Shown here piece after piece: positions 1 to 12,137 of a stretch of 64,000 nt of DNA. The stretch's first letter is position 1; each line of letters begins with the position of its first letter. The notes under the pieces were generated by a model, which made no database searches, was not told where the DNA came from, and saw nothing but the letters and a program-made list of their open reading frames with translations. The translations under genes were made by a program, and so were the position numbers. The DNA comes from Brevipalpus yothersi (lineage: Eukaryota > Arthropoda > Arachnida > Trombidiformes > Tenuipalpidae). The stretch covers positions 1 through 64,000 of the forward strand of contig QZCP01000064.1 of NCBI GenBank assembly GCA_003956705.1. The letters run 5' to 3'.

Positions 1-29
1 ATATTTTCAGGAAATCGAACAATAATCAG

Positions 30-1215
30 ATGAAAATGGTCGAAAGATGTTATAACTGCAATAATCTTGTATACATATTGATGAACAAGGGAGTGAGGAT
101 CCATCCCTTGGTAGAAAATATGCAGAGATTCTTCAACAGATCTAATCGCGAATCAATTGGTAGATCATCTGTCCAGGTCTGTGATGGATGTCGTACTCAA
201 TTCCGAAACTCATTGAAAAGTCATTCTGAGGCTCCATCTCTCGATGAACCAGGACCCTCTGGCTTCCAATTCCAATCTAACTTAGTTGAAAGAAGGAACG
301 AAGAGGTAATGAGGATGGATAATTTTCATCTTGCAACTATTTCGACCAATTATTTAACAATTCTCTGCTCACTATCAATAGGTCCCTCAGGAATGCCCTG
401 ATGACAGTAGCAGTGATACTGAGCTTCTCAGTCAGAGCTTTCACTCCATGAGCGTTTCATCACCTCTTAATCCTTCAAGTCCATTCCATGTATCACCAAG
501 ACATGAGCACTCCTGGGGTCAAGATCAAGAGCATACTGAAGAAGAGGAGGATGACAGACAAGAAGGGGAGAGTGATGGAGGTGGAGATGGAAGTGGAAGT
601 GGAGATAAGAGTGAAGATACAAGTGGAGATGAGAGTGGAGATGAAGGTGGAGATGAAAGTGGAGATGGAAGTGGCGATGATCCATCTTATGAGCCTCCTA
701 GAGAACGAGAGCATGACATCGATAATGAAGAAGATGACTACACCATCAAGACTATTTCGAGTCATCATCTGTGCATAAATGGCTGTCAGCCATCTCGACT
801 CATGAATGTTCCTGAGAGAGTGAGAGAAGAAGCAGCGATGTTTAGGATCTTCGGACCCAAACGGGCTCGTTTCTGTGTGATACATGAAAGAGAGTCATTC
901 AACATGGAAGATGCCAATATGAGCCCGTATGATTTGAGCCGTCAAGAGCTTGAGCAGTATATCACACTCATTTTGGGTTTCATGCGAGATCGAGGTCACA
1001 TCCAGATTCCAACCAGGGCCAATGAAAATTTTGCTCTCTTCGAAAATCTTACGTCATTAACCTGGGCCCAGTTCTCTGATCTGGTATCTTACATCAATAC
1101 TCCGCAGCCTCACCAAGACTTAGGTGCCTATTTGCTCCGGATGAGATCTGGACAGCCCCTAGATCGCGTTGCACTTCCCTGGGAAATATGGATGGATAAT
1201 CCGGTGATACCATGA
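30..1215 (+). pseudogene. DDE/SWIM-family transposase, N-terminal half (copy 1)
   Basis: This is the 5' half of the transposase family that recurs in this window. Exon 1 (30-305) begins with a CxxC...CxxC cluster (C7, C10, C51, C54), probably zinc-binding. A 76 bp intron (306-381, GTAATG...AATAG) joins in frame to exon 2 (382-1215). Exon 2 encodes a Ser/Gly/Asp/Glu-rich acidic linker and then a helical region containing a GHIQIPT motif, nearly identical to the copy at 14344-16501. About 10 codons past the shared QPLDRVA motif the homology stops abruptly and the frame closes, so the catalytic DDE core is missing. The sequence just before position 10 (TATTTTCAG) looks like a splice acceptor, so an upstream exon may lie outside the window. 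The copy is broken and presumably inactive. Confidence 0.7.
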
Positions 1216-3165
1216 CTCTCAGCATCTCATTTATCACTTTTTTATAAGTGTCCAGAGGTTCAGGGGGACATGTAATCTTTAGACTGTGAATTGAACATTT
1301 CGGAGAGAAAAGATAGAGATTTGCTCAATTCTTCTTGTCAAAATATTCTACTTGGATCCACAATAGGCTTTGGAAGAAGGTGAAAAGCACTCTTCTTGAA
1401 AAACTCCATCAAATATGCAAGCCGGAAATTTGTTGTTCGAGAAGCTGGAGGACTTCTGGTTGATACGTTTGGGACCTTGTATGCTCATATAGGTTCCCTT
1501 TTTTCTCTTTTCCTCTCTCACTCGAATATTTGCTGGTGGAATGACTGAGTAAAACACTCCTAGTCTGTTCATCATGAACAAAAGTTGGAATTCTAACTCT
1601 CAAAACATACAGCCATTTTAAGTGACATTGTTACGAACAAACTCACTCAAATGACGAATTCTATCATGAGCCACTGTAGAAATATGCAAAATAGAGTCAA
1701 ATGTGATGGCAATTGAGAGAGAGATATGGAAAGAAGATGGATTAGATCAATTCGAATCAGATCTATTATTATTCACATTGATGTCCGTTGGCTTATTCAA
1801 TGAATATCATTTGAAGAGAAATATTCATTTGGGCTCTCATCCCGAGAATCTCAGTACACGAATATAAATTAACTTGAATTTTATCAATTGGAGTTAATTA
1901 GTTTCACTGAATGACCACGGAATTCTGACTAGGTTTTCATCAAGATCACCAATTGTGATTCCATAGCCATGGAAGATACTGGATTTCCACTTTTCCATCC
2001 TGTTTTGTTCATTCCTCCCAAGCATTATCATTAGAGCACAGCGCTCAAATATTTTGAAATGAAATTGCTTTCAATCAGTCTCTCTTATTACTCCCTTGAT
2101 CATCAAGGAACCAAGAAATCAACCCAATCATGAAACAGAGTTAGAACTGATTTTCCTCAACACTGCAATAATTGACATTGTAATTTCTTTTACCAAACGT
2201 GATTGTTTCAGAGCAATATATTGAAACTCGAAGTGAGGAATAATTTTCAGTGACCTTATGTGAAGATTGCGTATAATACTTGTGACCTCAATCGTTGGTT
2301 GTTGTTATGGAGTCGGTATTTGAGATGGAAGAGGTCTACTGGAATTAAGTGGTTTGCATGATCAATTCTCACAGCAGAGAGCACATGGTTCTACTTAACC
2401 TCACCAATATGTTTATGATATCGGATGAGAGAAATTTCATGAGATTGTCTAGTTTCTGTGCAAGATCTTCATCACCATGAAGATCTCTCCGAGCTGAGGA
2501 CTCACAAGCTAACTAGATTATTTGCTATGCCATGATGGTTTTGATATACATTGGTAGAGGCTCAATACTTCTTCAACAGTGAAGTATTGCTAGCAAGACT
2601 GGAAATGATAGACATCTCAAGGATGTCTGGCGATCTCTACAAGCTTACTGATTGGGAAAATAAAAAGTATTAAAAAAATAATCCACTGCTGTTAGATTGC
2701 ATCAGATTGTGAAAATACATCCGAAAGTGAAATTTGAATCATTTCAAAGAAAATGAGCACTTGGATCCGATCATTCCTCACTTTTTTCGAATTTGTTATC
2801 CAAACACGGTGTATATCTGAACAATATTAGTACACTGATTCATTCCCACTCTGCGCTGAGCTATGTTTGAAAATACAAATGAAAGAATGAGCAAATTTGA
2901 TAGGACCGACTCTCTCACATGGGTGTTGAGTTTGGAGATTTCCACTATTACATAACGCCACCTCAAAACTACAATCAAGATGCTTGGCTCCACTCAAATA
3001 TACCATGAGACTTTATTTTCCAAATAAGTCTCACTACATGGATGATGATCTAGGGATGACTCAAGCTGCATCGAAAATGAGATATTCAGGAAGGAAACAC
3101 GGATTAATTGCCAAATCTGAGGGAGAACATACACGATCCGATTGAGCTACCCCAGTAAGAATGGG
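1216..3165. other. gene-free repeat-derived DNA
   Basis: No convincing coding region is visible. Positions 2340-2775 are a diverged inverted copy of 29940-30400; both contain the stretch around the CATCTTGAG/CTCAAGGATG block and a GAAGTATTG-like core. The rest is low-complexity AT-rich sequence with scattered short reading frames lacking family signatures. Confidence 0.5.
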
Positions 3166-3960
3166 TAAAAAACAGTAGCCAAAAATGGCTGTTTCCGGCC
3201 CCAGCCTGAAATGGTCAGAATCTTATCTTCTCTTATCTATTTTTTGATGAGAAACACGATAACGATGTTTTCAAGTCTTTAGCACCCACCGTTCCAGAGA
3301 TATGAGTGCCAACGTTTTCGAGCCTTGTTTGACCCTTGAGAAGCTCAACTTCTTCCGATCTCAATGAAATTGAGTTTTCCTAAAAGGTGGATGCTGGTCT
3401 CATCCTATGAGAGCACTAAAAACCAGATAAAACACATTCTCGATACGATAAGAATGGGAAAATTGTTCTAGCTCGGAAATACCATATCTCTGAAAAAAGC
3501 TTTACCCCCAGACCAAACTTGCACATCATCATGAAATACTGATAGATAAGATGTGTGTGAAGTCTTATCTCTCTAATCAGGGAACTTTTTTAGATATCGT
3601 GAAAAAGTCATTTTTGACCCATACTAGGTAAAAGTCAAAATAAGCTTCACCCCCAGACCAAACTCACATGATATATTGAAAGTGATTAGTTGAAGATAAT
3701 CATCAATTCTAATCATTCTATCTAGGGAACTTCTGGAGATATCAAGGAACAATAAGTTCAACTCCTACCTATGCTACTCAAACTCACATGGTATGTTCAA
3801 GGTTAAGAGCTGAGAATAATCGTAAAGTCTCATTCTTTTACCTAGAGAACATTTTCAGATACAGTGAAATGAAAGTTATACCACATATGTATGCTGCATA
3901 CTGGCCTATTCACCGGATTATGATTCGAGTGAAAATACATAATTCGATCTTAACTTGATC
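3166..3960 (+). repeat. solo long-terminal-inverted-repeat arm, family R1
   Basis: It begins with AACAGTAGCCAAAAATGG and continues through a GGCCCCAGCC block and a GAGATATGAGTGC block. The same order of blocks occurs at 19074, 26994 and 53258 on this strand, and at 29497 and 54785 on the other strand. At the last three of those sites the repeat is a transposon arm, so this is most likely a solo end or truncated element. No inverted partner was found next to it. Confidence 0.6.
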
Positions 3961-6026
3961 AGAGATGAAAACTTGGTATCCACTATCATAGTTATTTGTA
4001 TTATATATCTAATAAGGATAATTGCAATGAATGCTGATGTGTACATTGTGTATATTGAGAATGCTGAGAGAGCTGATCATACGATCATGAGATCGGGATA
4101 TGAATTGTAAACGGAAGTTAGCTTCCGTTAATCAAATAATAATCCTTTATATTGGAGTATATCGTATATTGTATGATCCTGAATAGATACTCTCTATATC
4201 CTTACATAGATATTTTGAAGAAAAAGGGAATTGAGATTCTTGACGATTGAATTTCTTCCCTGCCAATCGAAGACCATTCAGTATTATCTGACATAAGAAC
4301 CTTAGTGTACATGATCCTCACCACTATGCTTCTCATAACAGAGTGAAGATTGAGAGAAGTTTCCTTTTGGGAGACAACTTTAATTGTCCCAATGAGGGAA
4401 GGAGATCATTTTCTCAGCCATTTCTTTGATAAACAATACCTTAAAAGCGGCTAGTTTACAGATCTCGTTTACCTTGTTGGCAGGTTTGAACCATGAGCTG
4501 AAAGCAACTGAGTTCACTATAAATGTTCAAACTCAAACGTACAGAATCAATTACAAATATTCACTATTAACTTTACAACATTCCCAACACAAAGTACTTT
4601 TTTGGTTGAAAAATTGTAAGCTCGAAAGATCCATACATGTATATCAGGCCCAGCATTTTTTCCCCACTGTAACGACTTAATTGGCTATATGCGTGATACG
4701 TGAGCTACAGGTGCTTGTTGATGCCTTTTCTTCGTATAAGAGAGAAAAATACAATCTGTTTCAAAGATCTGCTACATTTCAATTGAGATGAACATGTTAT
4801 TCCCGATATATGACTACTCTGTCTCGTTCTCGAACAACAGATCTCTTTTCTACCATTATAATTGGTGATCTAGTAGGAGTGAGTTTACTCGCCTCAATAT
4901 CCAGGAGAAGATGATCTGATTCATTTTTAGCTTCTGCTTCTTGTATTGTTTCTGGATACTTTGGTGCTCATCTCTCCCTCTCTCTCTCCCCATTTCCATA
5001 ACTCTTCGAGGCAACTTTATTACATTGAAGGAAAATGATGTCATTCTTTAGCATTCAGAAAAATAGCTTGCTCAATGTATTAGATTTACAGTCAAAGCAA
5101 AATGAAAACATACATGAGTCAAATTCGGAAGAACACAAACCAAAATGAAGCAAACAGTTGAGGTCAAGAAATTATCCCTAGTACCGTGAATCGAAATGAA
5201 GACAGCATGAATCAATATAAATTGAACATCGATCAAAATGATGAAAACACTGGGTCTCAATCATAGCCTTCTGAGCGGGTAGAAATACTTTTTCATCATG
5301 TTTATAATAATTCAAACACAGGGGAAAATTCGCTAGAATGATCGCTGATCCCGAGTCTGAACGAAGTGAAGAACTTCTCGAACAAAATGACTAAGTGTTG
5401 ATATCAGGTGGAAAGTAATGCGACAGCTCATATTATTCCGAATATCGACCTAACCTAACCTAACCTAACATAACATCAGAGAGCATGGGCTCCACCCGTA
5501 CTCACAATGAAACTAACCTCATGCTTGATGCCTGAGGTTTTGATGAGGTATGGGTTCTGCCCACAGTCACAGATCAACTTAACATGATGCTAAATATCTA
5601 GGGCCTCGGGGTACCATTAGATGGTGACATATTGTGCCAAGAATTGACCATGAAGAGAATCAGCCTATTCTCGATGACCTGAACATGTAAAAGCCAATGG
5701 GTGAATTTTCATAGAGAACATACCTGTTTCAAACAAGCATATGAATCCTTTGAAAATGAGGTGGTGTTCTAAATGTTGTAGAAGAGAAAATCATGCAAGA
5801 ATAAGATCACCTCTAGTTGTCAATGAGGATTCACAACTCCACCCTAGACAATGTTCTACAGAGTGCGATTGAGTTGCACCTGATGATACTTTGAAAAAAT
5901 ATCTCCGTGATTTGACCATGTGCTTTTCGTATTGGGAAATTGAATATATTATCATTCAGTATTCTCGATATCATCATATTATATTTAACTGAAGCAAATT
6001 CGAAGAACAAAATTGGATATTCTTAT
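3961..6026. other. gene-free region
   Basis: Only short, compositionally unconvincing reading frames are present. The one distinct feature is the telomere-like tract at 5449-5469. Confidence 0.4.
5449..5469. repeat. interstitial telomere-like (CCTAA)4 tract
   Basis: Four perfect CCTAA units are followed by a variant CATAA. TTAGG is the ancestral arthropod telomere repeat. This short internal block may mark a repaired break or be coincidental. It weakly supports an arthropod source. Confidence 0.6.
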
Positions 6027-6753
6027 ACAGGGTGTATTTTGATCAGAATTGGCTTGCGATAGCATTATCTACAATGAGTCCTCGGACCATGTGGTTTTGT
6101 GAACATTATAATTCATGGAACTTCGCAATCATCATTCGTTCACTGGAAGAACTTCAGCATATTGTAATCTAGTTAGTGAGTTAATTGGAATCAATCGAAT
6201 ATTCTTCCATCAAAATCCATTCGAATGATAGCACCACTCCATTGACTTTTTCGAATGTTCCCAAAACCACATGGGACCATCATGGTAAATATTTTCATGA
6301 GGGGGAATGTGGGCACATAGTGTGTCCAAGGTGTAGGTGACCTCTTCTCAGAAAAAAATTCTCAAGAAATGACAGAGTTTATAGCAATAGCATAATTTCT
6401 TTGACTTAACATGCATGGTGCTAATAGGATATTTGCGAGCTCTATATCGTTTGAAATTGGGAAGTTAGCTAACTTATCATATAATATCCTTCATATTACC
6501 AAGTTCTAGCTAATTGAAGCAATTCTCATTGACAAAATCGAATGTTAAAGATTTCGGTTAAAATCAGCTCCTGCTAGCACCTTCCATGCTGAATTTTAAG
6601 ATGGAAACTTGCAACTCCAATATTTCTTGATAGAACTTTGAAAAATTCTTTCTAAAAGCTCTGTCACCACTCAAAAATCGAAGTTCCCAATGGCCTCGAG
6701 AATTTCTACTCCTTATTTACAGTGACCATTTTTCGCAGGAAAATTTTTTTATA
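6027..6753. other. single transposon-like end and gene-free DNA
   Basis: TACAGGGTGTATTTTGATCA starts at about 6030 and resembles the terminal motif of the mariner-type elements elsewhere in the window (6754, 12138, 16553, 32391). No matching inverted end was found, so only a remnant is supported. Confidence 0.35.
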
Positions 6754-7062
6754 CAGGGTGTCCAAGAGTGATATAGCGCATTTCAAACTTCAATAACTTT
6801 TGAACGGGTTGAGATATCCTGAATATTCTTTCTGTTTCATGAAGGAAAAATGTGTAAATATTATGTGACTGGTGTTTCAAGCACATCCAGAAACTAATTA
6901 GCATAGATAAGGGGCAATAAAGCCAAAAAAGTAGGTTTCTTGCGATGTGTGCAAAAGTGGGCGGAGCTATTGATGAGTGAAGGTCATTTTTGGACTTGTC
7001 ATAAAAAGTGACATCCAAAAAAGTTCATCCAATAGTGATATGATAAGAGATCAAAAAGTTGA
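6754..7062 (+). repeat. left terminal inverted repeat of the DD41D element
   Basis: It pairs with 8865-9171 over its length, including the GGGGCAATAAAGCCAAAAAA / TTTTTTGGCTTTATTGCCCC block and the GATAAGAGATCAAAAA / TTTTTGATCTCTTATC inner edge. Confidence 0.8.
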
Positions 7063-7111
7063 AAATTTCTCAGAATCAAGAGCATGTTCCAATCCTCACT
7101 CCTCATCTGAA

Positions 7112-7187
7112 GGCTCGGTGGCCCAGTGGGATCGGCCAAGTCTACTGGACACCAGAGTCGTGGGTTCAAATCCACCCTCAGACCCAA
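7112..7187 (+). repeat. tRNA-like SINE head 1
   Basis: TGGCCCAGTGG matches an RNA polymerase III A box, and GGTTCAAATCC, 37 bases further on, matches a B box with a T-arm-like stem (GTGG...CCAC). The GACACC block in the middle is not a clean anticodon arm. A tRNA-derived SINE is therefore more likely than a functional tRNA gene. It lies between the left TIR and the transposase of the mariner element. Confidence 0.55.
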
Positions 7188-7417
7188 ACCTTGGACCTAT
7201 CAGCTGGAGGCTCAGAGACCCAAGCGTGTTCGTTGGTGAAAACCCAGTTCCCGAGTGAGGACGATACTTGAGCGTTGGTAAAGATTCAAGTTAAAGACCG
7301 CCCCCGGCTGAGAAAGTTCAAGTTACTGGTTTTGCCAAAATTTTTGAGGACTTCGGTTCAAAAAACTTGATCAGAAATCATGAGAAATAATCATAAAGCT
7401 GCCAATTAATTTGCTCG

Positions 7418-7533
7418 CCATCGCCCAATGGGTAACAGAGCAATTAGTTAAAGCGTTCAGCGTTCAGCGTTCAGCGTTCAGCGATCAACCAATCAATCAA
7501 TCAATCAAGCGTTCGAATCCTACTAGCGACGAA
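7418..7533 (+). repeat. tRNA-like SINE head 2 with internal tandem repeats
   Basis: TCGCCCAATGGG resembles an A box and GCGTTCGAATCC a B box. They are separated by four copies of CGTTCAG (7454-7483) and four of AATC. The tandem insertion would abolish a normal tRNA fold, so this is a SINE or tRNA relic. The B box reuses the GCGTTC unit of the tandem repeat. Confidence 0.45.
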
Positions 7534-7616
7534 TAATTCTGATCAAAATCATTATTGTAAGATAGTCATCATAGTCATCATTGTAACATAGTCATCCCGA
7601 ATAGTTAATTAGGACA

Positions 7617-8701
7617 ATGAGTGTCAGGTACACCAACCGCTAGAAAAGAGAGATTTTCCGAGTCTACGAAGCCATTAATAGGTCCATCGTCCTTACTCAG
7701 CGTGAGCTCCAGAGGTTGCATAACATCAGGCCCACTGAAGATACCATCGAGTCCATCTACAGAAACATGGAAGATAATCAGAAACTCAGCTCAGAACACC
7801 CTGGTCAGTCTAAAAACGTCAGAACCCCCGCCGACATAAGACGAGTCCATGAGCTTGCGCAAGACCATAAGCGTAAGGATGAGCCAACGAGTACCCGAAG
7901 ATTAGCATAAGAGCTCGCAGAAGAAGGCAATCCAATGTCGAAGAGCACAGTCCACACTATCCTCACCAAAGACCTGAGGCTCAAAGCATACCATGTACGC
8001 AGGACATTCGAGTTGAAGCCTGAAGATAGCCTCGTAGGGTTAGGATGGCCAGGCAGCTGTTAGAGATGATCGGACAAGATCCAACCCTCCTCGAGCGCAT
8101 AATATGGACTGACGAGGCCCAGTTTAGCCTGAGTGGGGCCATCAACACTCAGGACACCATCTACTGGTCAGATGAGAACCCACATAACACTGTTGAAACT
8201 AAGCGGGTCGATCAGCGAACAATCGAAGTCCGGGCTGGCATATGAGCTGGGGGTAGAATTGGTCCAATCGAGTATGAAGGTGATCTGAGAGCTGCCAAGT
8301 ACTTGGATATGTTGAGAGACCAAATCATCCTTCAGATCGATGAGTCAAGGAGACATTGGTTCCTGCAGGATGGTGCTCCTGCTCATAGAGCAGGAAGAGT
8401 CAAAGAACACCTCCGTGAAATCTTCGGGCAAAGAGTACTGGCAGATCGCTGGCATCCTGAGTGGGCTCCAAGATCACCTGATGCAACCCCTTGCGACTTC
8501 TACCTGTGGGGTACCCTGGAGAATATGGTGTATGGACGAAGGCTTCAGACTCTGAGACAACTGAAAGATGTGATCTGGCAAGAGTTCGGCAACCTACCTC
8601 AGGAGCACATAAGAGCTGCCTGCATGAGGAGTGTCCCAAAAAGACTTGAGTCAATTGTAAATAGGAATGGGGCAGATGTACAATTCGAAGAAGGAAGATG
8701 A
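7617..8701 (+). pseudogene. DD41D mariner transposase, degenerate
   Basis: The reading begins at ATG 7617. It is interrupted by TAG at 7641, a TAA near 7908, a frameshift near 8040 and TGA at 8243. The C-terminal catalytic part is clear: IIWTDEAQF carries the first Asp, FLQDGAPAH the second, and SPDATPCDFYLWG the third, with 41 residues between the second and third. That spacing fits the DD41D branch of Tc1/mariner. The N-terminal part keeps a helix-turn-helix-like TQRELQRLHNI...STVHTILTK arrangement. It would cut and paste DNA at TA sites, but this copy cannot make a full protein. Confidence 0.75.
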
Positions 8702-8864
8702 ATAAAAAAACTTTTTACATGGTCTCCAATGTATCAGCAAGGATTAGAAATAGCAAGAACAATCGGAATGACTCTGAATCGCTCGATAAATCTTTGATTA
8801 GAGTGTTTTTGATTCATATAAGCACCATCCAATGGCTCTCCATGTTAAAAATGGATCAGAAATA

Positions 8865-9171
8865 TTTTTTTGATCTCTTATCATATCACTATCAAATGAA
8901 CTTTTCTACACGTAACTTTTCATGAAAAGTTCAAAAATGACCTTATCTTATCAATAGCTTCGCCCACTTTTGTACACATCGCAAAAAACCTACTTTTTTG
9001 GCTTTATTGCCCCTTATCTATGCTAATTAGTTTTTGGATATGCTTAAAACACCAGTCACATAATATTTACACATTTTCCCTTCATGAAACAGAAAGAATT
9101 TTTCAGGATATCTCAACCCATTCAAAAGTCATTGAAGTTTGAAATGCGCTATATTACTCTTGGACACCCGG
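8865..9171 (-). repeat. right terminal inverted repeat of the DD41D element
   Basis: Inverse of 6754-7062. The last bases read CCCGG instead of CCCTG, a one-base change at the terminus, followed by TA. Confidence 0.8.
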
Positions 9172-10389
9172 TAGAATCCCACTTTTCTTGCCGGAAGGCA
9201 CACCTTTGTAGACTGTGCAATCTTAATATGAAGTATTAGACTGCTGGTGCTCGTAGTTCAGAAGATACAGCTGGAACAAAATGTGAAAAAAGTCGACCCA
9301 GAGTCTTCACTCGGTTCAAACAATCACTTCGTTCAGACAATTAAAACTTCATAACCCTCAATCTTCATGCGGATCAGCTGAATCTGACTCGTTTTTTACT
9401 GAGATCATTCCATCACGAAAATTATTCTGAGAGAAGGATTCGATGAAAAGATCATCACTATTGAATGCACCTGAATTCAATCTAGAAACTAAGAGATTCC
9501 ATGAGGTTTTTGTCATGACCTCCGATATTTTGGCTTATTCAAAGACTGTTTAAGCTTGAGAGAAGATGCAATATGGATGAATAGTATTTCAAGATAGTTA
9601 GACCTCACATGAATTTCAGGACATTGACTAGCGCTTTTGCTCACTGAGCGGGTATTCTGATTCCAAATTCCATCGGATGAGAAAAAAGAACGATCATCAA
9701 AAAACCCAATTCGGGCCTCAGCTCGGCAGCATTGGTGATCTATCTCATCTCATTATTTTCTTGGTGTGGAACACAATCTCGCTGTTTCCATCTCTTTTTG
9801 AGACCTTCCTTTCTTTAAGCTAGTTCAGGTAATGCTACAAGCGTGTAGTCGGAGCGACACTCAGCAAAGCTAGAGCCTAGTGAGATGATGATCCCGTCGA
9901 TCCCTGATGACATTCACTGAAGGTTCAGCGCATTGGATAAAGTACCGTCAGCTCCCAGTGATAGTGAGAAATATGCTAGTTGTTTTATGGTAATTGGCAT
10001 GCGATTTTCATTAAACATAAACAATACTTAGTTTCACAAAGATTAACAGACAGCATACCAAAGCTATAATAAACAGTGATAGAGGCACTGTAACTCCCAT
10101 TGGGAATTGGCTTATTCGTGATATCTGAGCGATTACCGGGTAAAGCAGTATCCAGGTCCATGAAAGCTGTCGTCAATCCCCACCAACAGAGAAGAGTATA
10201 TGATAAATTGAGGACTCACTAAAACTTATCAAAGGATTTATTTTTCAATTTCTTGATATACAATTCGACGAACCCTCTAAGTACTACATTCATCGATAAG
10301 ATCAACCTGATTCATCATTTCATTCTCGAGATAAAGCCGGTTTCTCGTTTGCGTTTCTCTGACTCCAATTCATCAATGCAACGGCAAAG
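9172..10389. other. gene-free DNA with a dispersed repeat
   Basis: Positions 9340-9552 (CTTCATAACCCTC...TTCAAAGACTG) are a diverged direct copy of 17068-17285. No coding region was recognised. Confidence 0.45.
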
Positions 10390-11075
10390 TTCACTCGAAG
10401 GACAATGGTCAAAAGTGCCCATGCTTAGATTTCGATGAAACTTTCTTAGCTAATCTCATCAGGTGTGATATCATAAAAAATGAGATTAGAACTTAGCCAG
10501 ACTTATACTTTCTAAGATATGACCTTTTTCTGCTTTTCTTCCTATCTCGAAAACGACTGATAACATCGAGGTAAAATTGATATCATTCGAATTCTTATCG
10601 AAAGTATGATAAGATAAGAGATAACACATGGTATTCACACGTTGATAAATTGCTCAAAAATCAATTTATTCTCATATCTCGGAAACTAAGCCTGAAACCA
10701 GAATGCTGATAACACTATCTTATCTCTCAAAATTGATTAGATAAGAATAGGCAACCCTCATTTTCCAAATTTTGGTGGAAGTTGGTCAAAAATGAATATA
10801 TTCCTATCGAGCCAAAGCTAGACCTGAAACCGAAATGAAAATAACACTATCTCATCTCTCACAATTGATTAGATAAGGCTGGAGATAAGCCTACTATCTA
10901 GGGACATGGTGGAGGGGTTAGAAACCATATGATTGTATTGCAAAAAAATCAAGAGTGAAACCAGAATACTGATAAGGTTATCGGGTTCCTTATCTCTGAC
11001 AAGCTAAGGTGAGTCATAATTCATCTACCTAGAACTGGTGCAAGACTGTCAGATATGAAGAAAAAACCAGAGCCG
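10390..11075 (+). repeat. long transposon arm, family R3 (copy 1)
   Basis: It starts at about GGACAATGGTCAAAAGTGCC and is rich in GATAAG/CTTATC blocks. The same start and block order recur at 12399-13200 on this strand and at 20430-21682 on the other. A short block ending CACCACGTGGAG (11075-11110) follows it, and a related block follows the arm of the 21683-26992 element (around 22392). That supports this being the 3' flank of the transposase remnant at 11206-12127. Confidence 0.5.
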
Positions 11076-11205
11076 TGTTAGTATTAACCAGTCGGCACCA
11101 CGTGGAGGTAGGAATAGATTTCGTCCGACCGAGGGGTAGATATCAATTTAGTGTCCCTATCTATCCCCTCATAAAAACAAATTGTCACTATCAATGTCAC
11201 TGTCA

Positions 11206-12127
11206 CTAGCCAGTTGAATCGTCACCAGACTCATCACCACTGGTGAGCAGATTACCCAGTCTTTTGTTTGGTGTGTGGCCTCTAAATCCTGTACTTATCA
11301 TCATCACTGTGACAAAAGCATGTGAGCAAGGATTTACAGTTCGGAGTCCACTCTCGCACTTGCAGTACCATGCAACTACCTTTCTCAAGCCCTCTGCAGC
11401 CCTATCTATCAGCACGAACACTTGCCACTATGTTCGTCCTCTATGACGTGAGCACATCTGCACGCGGAACAGTAGAGGAGCTTGAACTTGGCTATTGTAG
11501 TGACCGTAGTTCATTGATGAGCTGTTTTGATGTATCTTGAACTAGTTATTATGAATAGAAATAACCAATAAAAGCTCAGATTAAGGAAAAAATATTAATC
11601 TTACCTCAAGTTTAAGCTTCATCTCCCTGAATCGCGCTTTATAAGAGTCGATAAGTTTGAGACCATACCTGCCGGTTGCAAGGAAGTATGGCCCATTGTC
11701 GACTAATCGACTCATCAATTGCCCTTGAGGGTGGTAGATTCTGAACAATCTCTCAACTCTGAGAAGTCCCTCGGCTTGTATCAAAGAGAAGAGCTTGTTT
11801 TCCAACCTCATTCTACTGACCGTACGCTCACAGTTCTCTTCCTCATGGCCTCGTTCTACCACAACTCTTGAGTGATACTTATTGATGATCGCGCAAAGTA
11901 TCTCCAGCTGCTTCAAGAAGTCTTTGATTATCAAATTGTTCAATAGCTCAGCAGCTATTCTGAACTGTTGCTTGATTCTGCCGAATACGAGCTCAACAAT
12001 GAAGCAAACTTTGGTGACCCTATTCAAGACAATAGTTAGATTTTTTTGTTTTCCTTATAAAAAAGATTTGACTTACCTCCTGGACTCATTAGCTTGCTCA
12101 GTTGTGAGTTGAGGACCACCATCACCA
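11206..12127 (-). pseudogene. DDE/SWIM-family transposase, C-terminal half (copy 2)
   Basis: Three exons read leftward: 12127-12077, 12019-11605 and 11541-11206, with 57 and 63 bp introns at the same codon positions as in the copies at 14344-16501 and 22781-25103. The product starts in the end of the catalytic core (TTEQANESRR, then a VELVFGRIKQQFR glutamate motif) and finishes with a SWIM-type finger (WYCKCESGLRTVNPCSH, CxC-x9-CxH). A TAG at 11430-11428 interrupts exon 3, at the same region where the copy at 14344 also has a TAG. The upstream part is replaced by a TACAGGGTGTAAC repeat at 12138. Confidence 0.7.
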
Positions 12128-12137
12128 AAAGAGAGTA

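Larger units (their letters stand above)
6754..9171 (+). mobile_element. Tc1/mariner-superfamily element (DD41D type) with long TIRs
   Basis: The left end CAGGGTGTCC and the right end GGACACCCGG are near-perfect inverses and are flanked by TA on both sides (6752-6753 and 9172-9173), the target duplication of this superfamily. Inverted repeats of about 310 bp (6754-7062 and 8865-9171) enclose a broken transposase (7617-8701) and, on its left side, tRNA-like SINE sequence (7112-7533). The element is 2.4 kb long. TIR divergence plus several coding lesions mark it as old. Confidence 0.8.

Noticed and set aside
467..885. His/Leu-rich and Ser/Thr/Ile-rich frames opposite and beside the acidic linker
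   Set aside because: They are other-frame readings of the GGAGATGAAAGT-like repeat encoding the Gly/Asp/Ser linker of the transposase.
1348..1603. Possible catalytic-core remnant of the first transposase on the minus strand (NIRVREEK, GTYMSI)
   Set aside because: The resemblance is a few residues, in the wrong orientation and order.
7112..7533. Functional tRNA genes
   Set aside because: A and B boxes are present, but a clean cloverleaf and matching acceptor stem are not; the second is disrupted by tandem repeats.
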